From NCBI GenBank assembly GCA_003194525.1, contig NBIV01000405.1, positions 1 to 28,795 on the forward strand: 28,795 nucleotides of DNA. Reading direction: 5' to 3'. Of this stretch, positions 17,605 through 26,448 are shown piece after piece. The translations under genes were made by a program, and so were the position numbers. Positions within the stretch are counted from its first letter, which is position 1; each line of letters begins with the position of its first letter. The notes under the pieces are model-generated. The model did no database searches and had not been told where the DNA came from. It worked only from the letters and a program-made list of their open reading frames with translations. This stretch comes from Gracilariopsis chorda (lineage: Eukaryota > Rhodophyta > Florideophyceae > Gracilariales > Gracilariaceae).

Positions 17605-19734
17605 CTATAATTGGTGTCCTCCCCAAGTTTTGTAGAAGAAGCAAGGGTCTGTCATGCATTGTATAAAGTCTAAGTTCTTCAACCTTTGGGTGAACAGTCG
17701 GCTCCAAATTGCATTGGATTGCTTCAGACCATATATTGACCGGTTCAATTTGAGTACTTGATTCTTTTGTAAACCACGGTCCAGACCTTTGGGTGGAGAC
17801 ATATAGACTGGCTTCTTGTCATCGATATGTCCGTTCAGAAATGCACATTTGACATCCAACTGGTGTATTTCAAAGTCAAACCTAGCTGCCAATTTCAATG
17901 CTAGTCGTACAGTTTCAAAGTCACCAACTGGAGAGTAGACACCTGTGACATTCCCTTGTTGGCACCCTTTAGCTATAAGGCGAGCCTTGCATCTTGTGAT
18001 AGAGCCATCATCGTCATGCTTTTGAGCGAACACGAGTTTGGAATCTATGATATGCTCCCTAACAGGCTTGTCCACAACTTCCCATGTCTTCATCGACATA
18101 AGCGAAGAGAGTTCTTCGTCAATAGCTTTTCTCCATCTTTGCCAGTCAGGCGAATCTCTCGCGTCCTGCAAGCTTTCAGGGACGGTACTTATTGGTAGTT
18201 CTCTTGTCACAAGACTGTTATGGTGTGTGTCTTGATAACGATTTGGAGGGTTTTGCTGACGGTCAGGGTAGTGGCGTACTGGGTAGAGTGTCAAGAATTC
18301 TTGCATGCTAGGTGTCATTGGGAAATGGTCCGATTCTGCTTCACGTACTTGATCGTCCTCTTCATCTTCATTCGTACCACTTTCCACCACTTCATCTGCA
18401 TTTTCATTACTCCCACCATGTCCAGTTTCCAGCTCCTCTTCATTGTCAGCTTCAGCACCATCTGGCCCCTCTGCTTCTGGCTCTCCATCATCATCTGAGT
18501 CAGCTGATTCTTGCTGTCGGTCAGCAATTTCAGGTATGACATTCAATTCCACATTTTCTTGAGTGTTGAACAATCGTCTTCCTGGAAAAACAGCTTCATT
18601 AAAACTGACATGCCTTGCAAACGTAATATCTCCACGTTCAATGTCATAGACGCGATAATTCTGGTGTGGGAGGCAGCGTAAGAGAATTCCACGGCGAGCT
18701 TTGCTCTCTAACTTCTTCCGTTTAGCTACATGAACCCAGACCTCACATCCAAACGATATTAAAGAGGTAACGTTTGGTATCCTCCCAGTGAGCGTTTCGT
18801 GAGGGGTCTTCCCATCAGTTGCTCCACAACCGATGATGTTCATTGTTCTGGTAGCAGTAACGACTGCTTCAGCCCAGAACTTCTGTGGGAGGCCTGCATG
18901 TCGTAACATTGCTCTAGTCATCTCCATAACCAACCTGTTAAATCGTTCTGCAACTCCATTTTGCTGCGGAGTGTATGGAGCACTGTTCTCCCAATCTATT
19001 CCGACTTCGGAGAGATATTTTCGGAGTGAAATGTACTCTGGACCATTATCAGAGTAAACGACCTTGATCTTTCTTTCAGCCTGCCTCTCAAACTTCAATT
19101 GAAAGCATCTGAACTCCTGTGTCAGTTCCTTTCTTTTCGTCATGAGGCGTACGTCCTTGTACCTCGACTTTTTATCGATGAAAGACACAAAGTATCTCTT
19201 CCGTCCGATGCTTGGGGTACTCATAGGACCGCATATGTCCGTGTATATCACATCCCCGATCATAGCAGCATCATTATTCCTGCTGCCTAGACTCCTTCGT
19301 GTCATCTTTCCTTCAATGCACGGAGTGCAGTCGGCACTGTGCTCTGGAGATACATTGAGGTCCAGTCCATGAACAGTGTTTTTGCTTGTCATTCGTCGTA
19401 TTCTCTGGATTCCGATATGTCCGAATCTCTCATGCCAGAGCTGTAGGCCTTGCGTTTCTTTCGCTACATATGCAACATGCGGAGCTGGACTGCCCCAAAT
19501 CTGATAAACCTCTGACCTTTTTGGTGCTCTGATCATGACATCCGATCCTCTGATGAGACACACCGATGAATCGAAAGATATTTGGTACTGTTCCTCCGTT
19601 AGGCGGGAGCAAGATATTAAGTTGCAATCCATATCTTCAACGTAAAGAACGTCATGCAGTAGTATCTTTACATAGCGTCTTCCAGGCTGCGATACATTAA
19701 GACAAGGTGTCCTGTTCTTGATGCTGTCACACCC
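17605..19734 (-). CDS. pol: U4 integrase and N-terminal reverse transcriptase (pol ORF, ends at TAG)
   Basis: Uninterrupted from frame entry (first ATG 19632) to the shared TAG; 675 codons from the ATG, as in U2. HHCC and DDE residues are conserved. Changes relative to U2 include S-to-N (SRNNDAAM), S-to-L near the integrase Glu (ERFNRLVMEM), KM-to-NV and A-to-V (QENVELNVIPE), R-to-I (TSLISFGCE, shared with U5) and G-to-D (KNLDFIQ, shared with U5). The L in place of S lies five residues after the catalytic Glu. Confidence 0.92.
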   Translation of the reverse strand, partial: GCDSIKNRTPCLNVSQPGRRYVKILLHDVLYVEDMDCNLISCSRLTEEQYQISFDSSVCLIRGSDVMIRAPKRSEVYQIWGSPAPHVAYVAKETQGLQLWHERFGHIGIQRIRRMTSKNTVHGLDLNVSPEHSADCTPCIEGKMTRRSLGSRNNDAAMIGDVIYTDICGPMSTPSIGRKRYFVSFIDKKSRYKDVRLMTKRKELTQEFRCFQLKFERQAERKIKVVYSDNGPEYISLRKYLSEVGIDWENSAPYTPQQNGVAERFNRLVMEMTRAMLRHAGLPQKFWAEAVVTATRTMNIIGCGATDGKTPHETLTGRIPNVTSLISFGCEVWVHVAKRKKLESKARRGILLRCLPHQNYRVYDIERGDITFARHVSFNEAVFPGRRLFNTQENVELNVIPEIADRQQESADSDDDGEPEAEGPDGAEADNEEELETGHGGSNENADEVVESGTNEDEEDDQVREAESDHFPMTPSMQEFLTLYPVRHYPDRQQNPPNRYQDTHHNSLVTRELPISTVPESLQDARDSPDWQRWRKAIDEELSSLMSMKTWEVVDKPVREHIIDSKLVFAQKHDDDGSITRCKARLIAKGCQQGNVTGVYSPVGDFETVRLALKLAARFDFEIHQLDVKCAFLNGHIDDKKPVYMSPPKGLDRGLQKNQVLKLNRSIYGLKQSNAIWSRLFTQRLKNLDFIQCMTDPCFFYKTWGGHQL

Positions 19735-20633
19735 CTACCATCGCACAACACAATGGCTCTGTGCTGGGAGCGGTGAAATAAATGCGCCAAAGCACGGTCC
19801 CCAATGATGTGACTAGTTGCACCAGAGTCAACAATGAATTGGTGGTCTCCTTGTCTGCTGACGAGAGCTCGATGGGTACTTGGATCACCTGCACGATGAT
19901 CTTGTTTGACCGATCTACAGTCTGGTTTGTAGTGTCCTTTTCGGCCAAATTTGAAACATCTACCCCTCACTTTCGCCTGTAATTCCCTCTCCGTACCCAA
20001 AAGACCGGCCGGGCCTGATCCTTCTGTTTTCGTCTCTGAAGTACTGGTGTCATACTCTTGGAGAAGTCGAGCGGTTACCTTCTCCCAGGACAACTCCTCG
20101 TCCGACAAAGTCTGTAGGGCTGATATTACTGGACGATATGGCGTCTCTCTAGTAGAAACAAAACTGGAGAACAGGATAGCAATCTGCATACTATTCCCTA
20201 TGGGACTTCCCATAGCTTCCAATCTTGAGAATACAGACTCCAAATCATCCACGTAGTCCGACATTACTGTTACTTCAGTAAACCGAGTCTGGTGTAGCTT
20301 CGTTTGCAACTGTACCCTTGTCGCAGCATTCTCCGTTGCATACCTTTCACACAGTTTTCGATACATAACGAATGGGTTGTGACGTTCGGAGGCAACAGCC
20401 CGTAGTGGTTTGTCTCCAAGAGATGGCACAAGATACACGCGAGCATTCGAGAGGTTTTGCTTCACTTCCATGGGTAGGGCATCAATTGTCTCTTCCCCAA
20501 CGGCATCTTCTAAAACTAAATTCAGGAGTTCTTTTGATTCCAGTAGTGCTTCTATTCGCATCATCCACAAAGTAAAGTCCTCGTGGCGTTTTCCAGAGAA
20601 GCGAGGAACCTTCCTTGGACTGTCTTCATCCAT
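19668..20633 (-). CDS. gag: U4 Gag with N-terminal protease part; zinc knuckle Cys lost
   Basis: Full-length frame for this family, from ATG (MDEDSPRK) to TAA. The knuckle is CFKFGRKGHYKPDC (second Cys to Phe). Other changes are A-to-E (TERELQAKV), P-to-Q (SVKQDHR) and M-to-I directly after the protease motif (GATSHIIGD, shared with U5). It has the same NLSNARVYL and DDLESVF changes as U3. The C-terminal protease residues beyond GHLVL are in the -1 frame. Confidence 0.92.
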   Translation of the reverse strand: MDEDSPRKVPRFSGKRHEDFTLWMMRIEALLESKELLNLVLEDAVGEETIDALPMEVKQNLSNARVYLVPSLGDKPLRAVASERHNPFVMYRKLCERYATENAATRVQLQTKLHQTRFTEVTVMSDYVDDLESVFSRLEAMGSPIGNSMQIAILFSSFVSTRETPYRPVISALQTLSDEELSWEKVTARLLQEYDTSTSETKTEGSGPAGLLGTERELQAKVRGRCFKFGRKGHYKPDCRSVKQDHRAGDPSTHRALVSRQGDHQFIVDSGATSHIIGDRALAHLFHRSQHRAIVLCDGRGVTASRTGHLVLMYRSLEDAM

Positions 20634-20717
20634 AGCAGCACTGAAGCAAAGTCCTGTAACACTTTGAGAAAGCAATTAAGGAACGGCTTCTTTTAGTTCA
20701 GAGCGTTGGTTTCCAGT

Positions 20718-20734
20718 GGAGCGCGATGCTACCA
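20718..20734 (-). promoter_or_regulatory. Primer-binding site of U4
   Basis: Same 17 bases, one base from the end of LTR E. Confidence 0.6.
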
Positions 20735-20735
20735 C

Positions 20736-21050
20736 TGTTGGGTATGGTTGGGACCAGTTCTTTGTACTTTCAAGAACCTCATCCCGTTTATATATGGAAG
20801 CGTACCTTGGCAAAACCCTGCCATAATCAAAGGTACTTCTAACTTGTGGTCAAAGCTCTATCACTGAGCTACAGGGAACCACACATATCGGATATTACAT
20901 CAACATGAATAGTATCGTACTATCTGCGGCCGAGATGTAGACACATCACCTCTCGTAACACTCTCATGTAACACCAGCGCGTCACATCACATATTGCAAG
21001 AGTGTTACGTGAGAGCATTGTGAGTGCTCAATGGCATACTGCTCACAACA
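20736..21050 (-). repeat. LTR E (315 bp)
   Basis: Full-length, shared by U4 (5' LTR) and U5 (3' LTR). It shares the gagagcatt variant with LTR D, its neighbour in the array. Confidence 0.95.
20787..20794 (-). promoter_or_regulatory. LTR E TATA box
   Basis: TATATAAA on the element strand, identical surroundings to the other full LTRs. Confidence 0.65.
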
Positions 21051-22025
21051 TCCTCCCGATGCCACAAGAGCATCTCACAAGTCCAAGCAAACTTCGCAGT
21101 TCTTGGTGGCGTCTCTGTGATAGAGCCTTAGTAAATATGTCGGCAAGCATGTTTTATGTGCAGCAGTAATTCAAGACGATTTCTTTTTGCTGAACACCTT
21201 CTTGTACGAAATGATATCGTAGTTCAACATGCTTCGCTCTTCTGCCACCAGCGGCCCAATCTAACACTCCGGTGTTGTCCTCATACATGATTGTAGGTTG
21301 TTCAACTGATACAAGCTTTGTTTCACATAATAAATTGCGAACCCACCTCACTTGCTTGAAGCAATCTGATAATGAAATATATTCAGCCTCTGTAGTTGAC
21401 GTTGCAATGCTTCTCTGTTTCAATGTTTTCAACAATATGACGTTGCCAAAAAGTAACACACAGAATCCACTTGTGGATTTGCGATCCGTGTCATCTCCAG
21501 CCCAATTTGCGTCAACGTATGCACACAGGACGGGGTGGGTTTCGGAATTTTTCTTGATGTGCATGCCGTAATCTTTTGTACCGTTCAAGTAACGCATGAC
21601 TCTCTTCACTGCAGTCCAGTGTATGACTGTAGGCCTTGACTGAGCCCGTGAAAGAATATTGACGGCAGCACAGATATCTGGCCTAATTCGTGAAGATAGA
21701 TACAGCAAGGACCCTATTGCCTCCTGATAAAGTTCTTTAGGCTTGAATAGGTCTGCTTCTGATGCTGATACAGGTCTGTATCCCGGACTCAGTGGTGTAG
21801 TCACCGGCTTCGAGATGTTCATGTTGAACTTCTGTAGGATTCGTTCCACAGCCGGACGTTGGTGCAGAGTTATTCCATTTTCTTCACGTTGCATGTAAAC
21901 CCCAAGAAGCTGTCTGTAGAAGAGCATTCTTTCATTTCAAACTCTGAAAACAGCATACTTTTCACCTTGCTGGTTTTCTTGGGGTGATTGCCGATCAACA
22001 AGAGATCATCAACATATAATAGTAT
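21043..22025 (-). pseudogene. pol: U5 C-terminal RT and RNase H, one-base loss
   Basis: A missing T near 21902 (aaccccaag instead of aacctccaag) shifts the frame shortly after YVDD. The rest is open to TAA at 21154-21156. Unit-specific substitutions: T-to-I in SSRIRPDIC, N-T-S to N-I-S (FNMNISKP), and A-to-V directly before the first RNase H catalytic Asp (CAYVDANW). Confidence 0.9.
21051..21062 (-). promoter_or_regulatory. Polypurine tract of U5
   Basis: GCATCGGGAGGA next to LTR E. Confidence 0.65.
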
Positions 22026-24155
22026 CTATAATTGGTGTCCTCCCCAAGTTTTGTAGAAGAAGCAAGGGTCTGTCATGCATTGTATAAAGTCTAAGTTCTT
22101 CAACCTTTGGGTGAACAGTCGGCTCCAAATTGCATTGGATTGCTTCAGACCATATATTGACCGGTTCAATTTGAGTACTTGATTCTTTTGTAAACCACGG
22201 TCCAGACCTTTGGGTGGAGACATATAGACTGGCTTCTTGTCATCGATATGTCCGTTCAGAAATGCACATTTGACATCCAACTGGTGTATTTCAAAGTCAA
22301 ACCTAGCTGCCAATTTCAATGCTAGTCGTACAGTTTCAAAGTCACCAACTGGAGAGTAGACACCTGTGACATTCCCTTGTTGGCACCCTTTAGCTATAAG
22401 GCGAGCCTTGCATCTTGTGATAGAGCCATCATCGTCATGCTTTTGAGCGAACACGAGTTTGGAATCTATGATATGCTCCCTAACAGGCTTGTCCACAACT
22501 TCCCATGTCTTCATCGACATAAGCGAAGAGAGTTCTTCGTCAATAGCTTTTCTCCATCTTTGCCAGTCAGGCGAATCTCTCGCGTCCTGCAAGCTTTCAG
22601 GGACGGTACTTATTGGTAGTTCTCTTGTCACAAGACTGTTATGGTGTGTGTCTTGATAACGATTTGGAGGGTTTTGCTGACGGTCAGGGTAGCGGCGTAC
22701 TGGGTAGTGTGTCAAGAATTCTTGCATGCTAGGTGTCATTGGGAAATGGTCCGATTCTGCTTCACGTACTTGATCGTCCTCTTCATCTTCATTCGTACCA
22801 CTTTCCACCACTTCATCTGCATTTTCATTACTCCCACCATGTCCAGTTTCCAGCTCCTCTTCATTGTCAGCTTCAGCACCATCTGGCCCCTCTGCTTCTG
22901 GCTCTCCATCATCATCTGAGTCAGCTGATTCTTGCTGTCGGTCAGCAATTTCAGGTATGGCATTCAATTCCATCTTTTCTTGAGTGTTGAACAATCGTCT
23001 TCCTGGAAAAACAGCTTCATTAAAACTGACATGCCTTGCAAACGTAATATCTCCACGTTCAATGTCATAGACGCGATAATTCTGGTGTGGGAGGCAGCGT
23101 AAGAGAATTCCACGGCGAGCTTTGCTCTCTAACTTCTTCCGTTTAGCTACATGAACCCAGACCTCACATCCAAACGATATTAAAGAGGTAACGTTTGGTA
23201 TCCTCCCAGTGAGCGTTTCGTGAGGGGTCTTCCCATCAGTTGCTCCACAACCGATGATGTTCATTGTTCTGGTAGCAGTAACGACTGCTTCAGCCCAGAA
23301 CTTCTGTGGGAGGCCTGCATGTCGTAACATTGCTCTAGTCATCTCCATAACCGACCTGTTAAATCGTTCTGCAACTCCATTTTGCTGCGGAGTGTATGGA
23401 GCACTGTTCTCCCAATCTATTCCGACTTCGGAGAGATATTTTCGGAGTGAAATGTACTCTGGACCATTATCAGAGTAAACGACCTTGATCTTTCTTTCAG
23501 CCTGCCTCTCAAACTTCAATTGAAAGCATCTGAACTCCTGTGTCAGTTCCTTTCTTTTCGTCATGAGGCGTACGTCCTTGTACCTCGACTTTTTATCGAT
23601 GAAAGACACAAAGTATCTCTTCCGTCCGATGCTTGGGGTACTCATAGGACCGCATATGTCCGTGTATATCACATCCCCGATCATAGCAGCATCATTACTC
23701 CTGCTGCCTAGACTCCTTCGTGTCATCTTTCCTTCAATGCACGGAGTGCAGTCGGCACTGTGCTCTGGAGATACATTGAGGTCCAGTCCATGAACAGTGT
23801 TTTTGCTTGTCATTCGTCGTATTCTCTGGATTCCGATATGTCCGAATCTCTCATGCCAGAGCTGTAGGCCTTGCGTTTCTTTCGCTACATATGCAACATG
23901 CGGAGCTGGACTGCCCCAAATCTGATAAACCTCTGACCTTTTTGGTGCTCTGATCATGACATCCGATCCTCTGATGAGACACACCGATGAATCGAAAGAT
24001 ATTTGGTACTGTTCCTCCGTTAGGCGGGAGCAAGATATTAAGTTGCAATCCATATCTTCAACGTAAAGAACGTCATGCAGTAGTATCTTTACATAGCGTC
24101 TTCCAGGCTGCGATACATTAAGACAAGGTGTCCTGTTCTTGATGCTGTCACACCC
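22026..24155 (-). CDS. pol: U5 integrase and N-terminal reverse transcriptase (pol ORF, ends at TAG)
   Basis: Uninterrupted from frame entry (first ATG 24053) to TAG at 22026-22028, with all integrase metal-binding and catalytic residues and the first RT catalytic Asp. Shares with U4: SDVMIRAPKRSEVYQIW, GLDLNVSPE, MTRRSLG, TSLISFGCE, LIAKG and KNLDFIQ. It keeps THYPVRRYPD, as in U0 and U1, where U2 has TLYPVRRY and U3-U4 have LYPVRHY. It is therefore a mosaic of left-type and U4-type states. Confidence 0.92.
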   Translation of the reverse strand, partial: GCDSIKNRTPCLNVSQPGRRYVKILLHDVLYVEDMDCNLISCSRLTEEQYQISFDSSVCLIRGSDVMIRAPKRSEVYQIWGSPAPHVAYVAKETQGLQLWHERFGHIGIQRIRRMTSKNTVHGLDLNVSPEHSADCTPCIEGKMTRRSLGSRSNDAAMIGDVIYTDICGPMSTPSIGRKRYFVSFIDKKSRYKDVRLMTKRKELTQEFRCFQLKFERQAERKIKVVYSDNGPEYISLRKYLSEVGIDWENSAPYTPQQNGVAERFNRSVMEMTRAMLRHAGLPQKFWAEAVVTATRTMNIIGCGATDGKTPHETLTGRIPNVTSLISFGCEVWVHVAKRKKLESKARRGILLRCLPHQNYRVYDIERGDITFARHVSFNEAVFPGRRLFNTQEKMELNAIPEIADRQQESADSDDDGEPEAEGPDGAEADNEEELETGHGGSNENADEVVESGTNEDEEDDQVREAESDHFPMTPSMQEFLTHYPVRRYPDRQQNPPNRYQDTHHNSLVTRELPISTVPESLQDARDSPDWQRWRKAIDEELSSLMSMKTWEVVDKPVREHIIDSKLVFAQKHDDDGSITRCKARLIAKGCQQGNVTGVYSPVGDFETVRLALKLAARFDFEIHQLDVKCAFLNGHIDDKKPVYMSPPKGLDRGLQKNQVLKLNRSIYGLKQSNAIWSRLFTQRLKNLDFIQCMTDPCFFYKTWGGHQL

Positions 24156-25055
24156 CTACCATCGCACAACACAATGGCTCTGTGCTGGGAGCGGTGAAAT
24201 AAATGCGCCAAAGCACGGTCCCCAATGATGTGACTAGTTGCACCAGAGTCAACAATGAATTGGTGGTCTCCTTGTCTGCTGACGAGAGCTCGATGGGTAC
24301 TTGGATCACCTGCACGATGATCTGGTTTGACCGATCTACAGTCTGGTTTGTAGTGTCCTTTTCGGCCACATTTGAAACATCTACCCCTCACTTTCGCCTG
24401 TAATGCCCTCTCCGTACCCAAAAGACCGGCCGGGCCTGATCCTTCTGTTTTCGTCTCTGAAGTACTGGTGTCATACTCTTGGAGAAGTCGAGCGGTTACC
24501 TTCTCCCAGGACAACTCCTCGTCCGACAAAGTCTGTAGGGCTGATATTACTGGACGATATGGCGTCTCTCTAGTAGAAACAAAACTGGAGAACAGGATAG
24601 CAATCTGCATACTATTCCCTATGGGACTTCCCATAGCTTCCAATCTTGAGAATACAGACTCGAAATCATCCACGTAGTCCGACATTACTGTTACTTCAGT
24701 AAACCGAGTCTGGTGTAGCTTCGTTTGCAACTGTACCCTTGTCGCAGCATTCTCCGTTGCATACCTTTCACACAGTTTTCGATACATAACGAATGGGTTG
24801 TGACGTTCGGAGGCAACAGCCCGTAGTGGTTTGTCTCCAAGAGATGGCACAAGATACATGCGAGCATTCGGAGAGGTTTTGCTTCACTTCCATGGGTAGG
24901 GCATCAATTGTCTCTTCCCCAACGGCATCTTCTAAAACTAAATTCAGGAGTTCTTTTGATTCCAGTAGTGCTTCTATTCGCATCATCCACAAAGTAAAGT
25001 CCTCGTGGCGTTTTCCAGAGAAGCGAGGAACCTTCCTTGGACTGTCTTCATCCAT
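24089..25055 (-). pseudogene. gag: U5 gag-protease, one-base gain in Gag
   Basis: The ATG and first about 62 codons are normal. An extra base near 24871 (cattcggagagg on the + strand) then moves the frame, and the first piece ends in wrong residues. The remainder (from MYLVPSLGD, 24859-24089) is open and includes an intact C-C-H-C knuckle and protease motif GATSHIIGD. The extra base sits exactly where U0-U2 read ttcgggagg and U3-U4 read ttcgagagg, so it looks like a junction or consensus clash between two repeat variants. Confidence 0.9.
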
Positions 25056-25139
25056 AGCAGCACTGAAGCAAAGTCCTGTAACACTTTGAGAAAGCAATTA
25101 AGGAACGGCTTCTTTTAGTTCAGAGCGTTGGTTTCCAGT

Positions 25140-25156
25140 GGAGCGCGATGCTACCA
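25140..25156 (-). promoter_or_regulatory. Primer-binding site of U5
   Basis: Same 17 bases, one base from the end of LTR F. Confidence 0.6.
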
Positions 25157-25157
25157 C

Positions 25158-25472
25158 TGTTGGGTATGGTTGGGACCAGTTCTTTGTACTTTCAAGAACC
25201 TCATCCCGTTTATATATGGAAGCGTACCTTGGCAAAACCCTGCCATAATCAAAGGTACTTCTAACTTGTGGTCAAAGCTCTATCACTGAGCTACAGGGAA
25301 CCACACATATCGGATATTACATCAACATGAATAGTATCGTACTATCTGCGGCCGAGATGTAGACACATCACCTCTCGTAACACTCTCATGTAACACCAGC
25401 GCGTCACATCACATATTGCAAGAGTGTTACGTGAGAACATTGTGAGTGCTCAATGGCATACTGCTCACAACA
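25158..25472 (-). repeat. LTR F (315 bp)
   Basis: Full-length, shared by U5 (5' LTR) and U6 (3' LTR). It has the gagaacatt form, like LTRs A-C. Confidence 0.95.
25209..25216 (-). promoter_or_regulatory. LTR F TATA box
   Basis: TATATAAA on the element strand, identical surroundings to the other full LTRs. Confidence 0.65.
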
Positions 25473-26448
25473 TCCTCCCGATGCCACAAGAGCATCTCAC
25501 AAGTCCAAGCAAACTTCGCAGTTCTTGGTGGCGTCTCTGTGATAGAGCCTTAGTAAATATGTCGGCAAGCATGTTTTATGTGCAGCAGTAATTCAAGACG
25601 ATTTCTTTTTGCTGAACACCTTCTTGTACGAAATGATATCGTAGTTCAACATGCTTCGCTCTTCTGCCACCAGCGGCCCAATCTAACACTCCGGTGTTGT
25701 CCTCATACATGATTGTAGGTTGTTCAACTGATACAAGCTTTGTTTCACATAATAAATTGCGAACCCACCTCACTTGCTTGAAGCAATCTGATAATGAAAT
25801 ATATTCAGCCTCTGTAGTTGACGTTGCAATGCTTCTCTGTTTCAATGTTTTCAACAATATGACGTTGCCAAAAAGTAACACACAGAATCCACTTGTGGAT
25901 TTGCGATCCGTGTCATCTCCAGCCCAATTTGCGTCAGCGTATGCACACAGGACGGGGTGGGTTTCGGAATTTTTCTTGATGTGCATGCCGTAATCTTTTG
26001 TACCGTTCAAGTAACGCATGACTCTCTTCACTGCAGTCCAGTGTATGACTGTAGGCCTTGACTGAGCCCGTGAAAGAATATTGACGGCAGCACAGATATC
26101 TGGCCTAGTTCGTGAAGATAGATACAGCAAGGACCCTATTGCCTCCTGATAAAGTTCTTTAGGCTTGAATAGGTCTGCTTCTGATGCTGATACAGGTCTG
26201 TATCCCGGACTCAGTGGTGTAGTCACCGGCTTCGAGGTGTTCATGTTGAACTTCTGTAGGATTCGTTCCACAGCCGGACGTTGGTGCAGAGTTATTCCAT
26301 TTTCTTCACGTTGCATGTAAACCTCCAAGAAGCTGTCTGTAGAAGAGCATTCTTTCATTTCAAACTCTGAAAACAGCATACTTTTCACCTTGCTGGTTTT
26401 CTTGGGGTGATTGCCGATCAACAAGAGATCATCAACATATAATAGTAT
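25465..26448 (-). CDS. pol: U6 C-terminal RT (YVDD) and RNase H, open to shared TAA
   Basis: As in U3: eight codons including YVDD after TAG at 26449-26451, then 282 open codons from a TTG to TAA at 25576-25578. All RNase H motifs are present (YADANWAG, TTEAEY, MYEDNTG, KHVELRYHF). It has A-to-E in MQREENG, shared with U5. After the TAA, NMLADIFTKAL continues in frame to TGA just inside LTR F. Confidence 0.85.
25473..25484 (-). promoter_or_regulatory. Polypurine tract of U6
   Basis: GCATCGGGAGGA next to LTR F. Confidence 0.65.

Larger units (their letters stand above)
16317..21050 (-). mobile_element. Copia unit U4 (LTR E to LTR D), near-complete
   Basis: Two full LTRs flank a complete internal region. 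The gag-PR and integrase-RT frames are as long as in the best units. The RT/RNase H segment has one-base losses near 17394, 17459 and 16723. The zinc knuckle has Phe for its second Cys. Several integrase-region substitutions are shared only with U5. Confidence 0.97.
20736..25472 (-). mobile_element. Copia unit U5 (LTR F to LTR E), near-complete
   Basis: Two full LTRs flank a complete internal region. The integrase-RT frame is open. Gag is broken by a one-base gain near 24871 and the RT/RNase H segment by a one-base loss near 21902. The zinc knuckle keeps all of C-C-H-C. Confidence 0.97.

Noticed and set aside
18370..18530. CT-rich stretch (ttcatcttcattcg and similar) as a microsatellite or pyrimidine tract with its own role
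   Set aside because: It is the reverse complement of codons for the Asp/Glu-rich linker and varies little between units.
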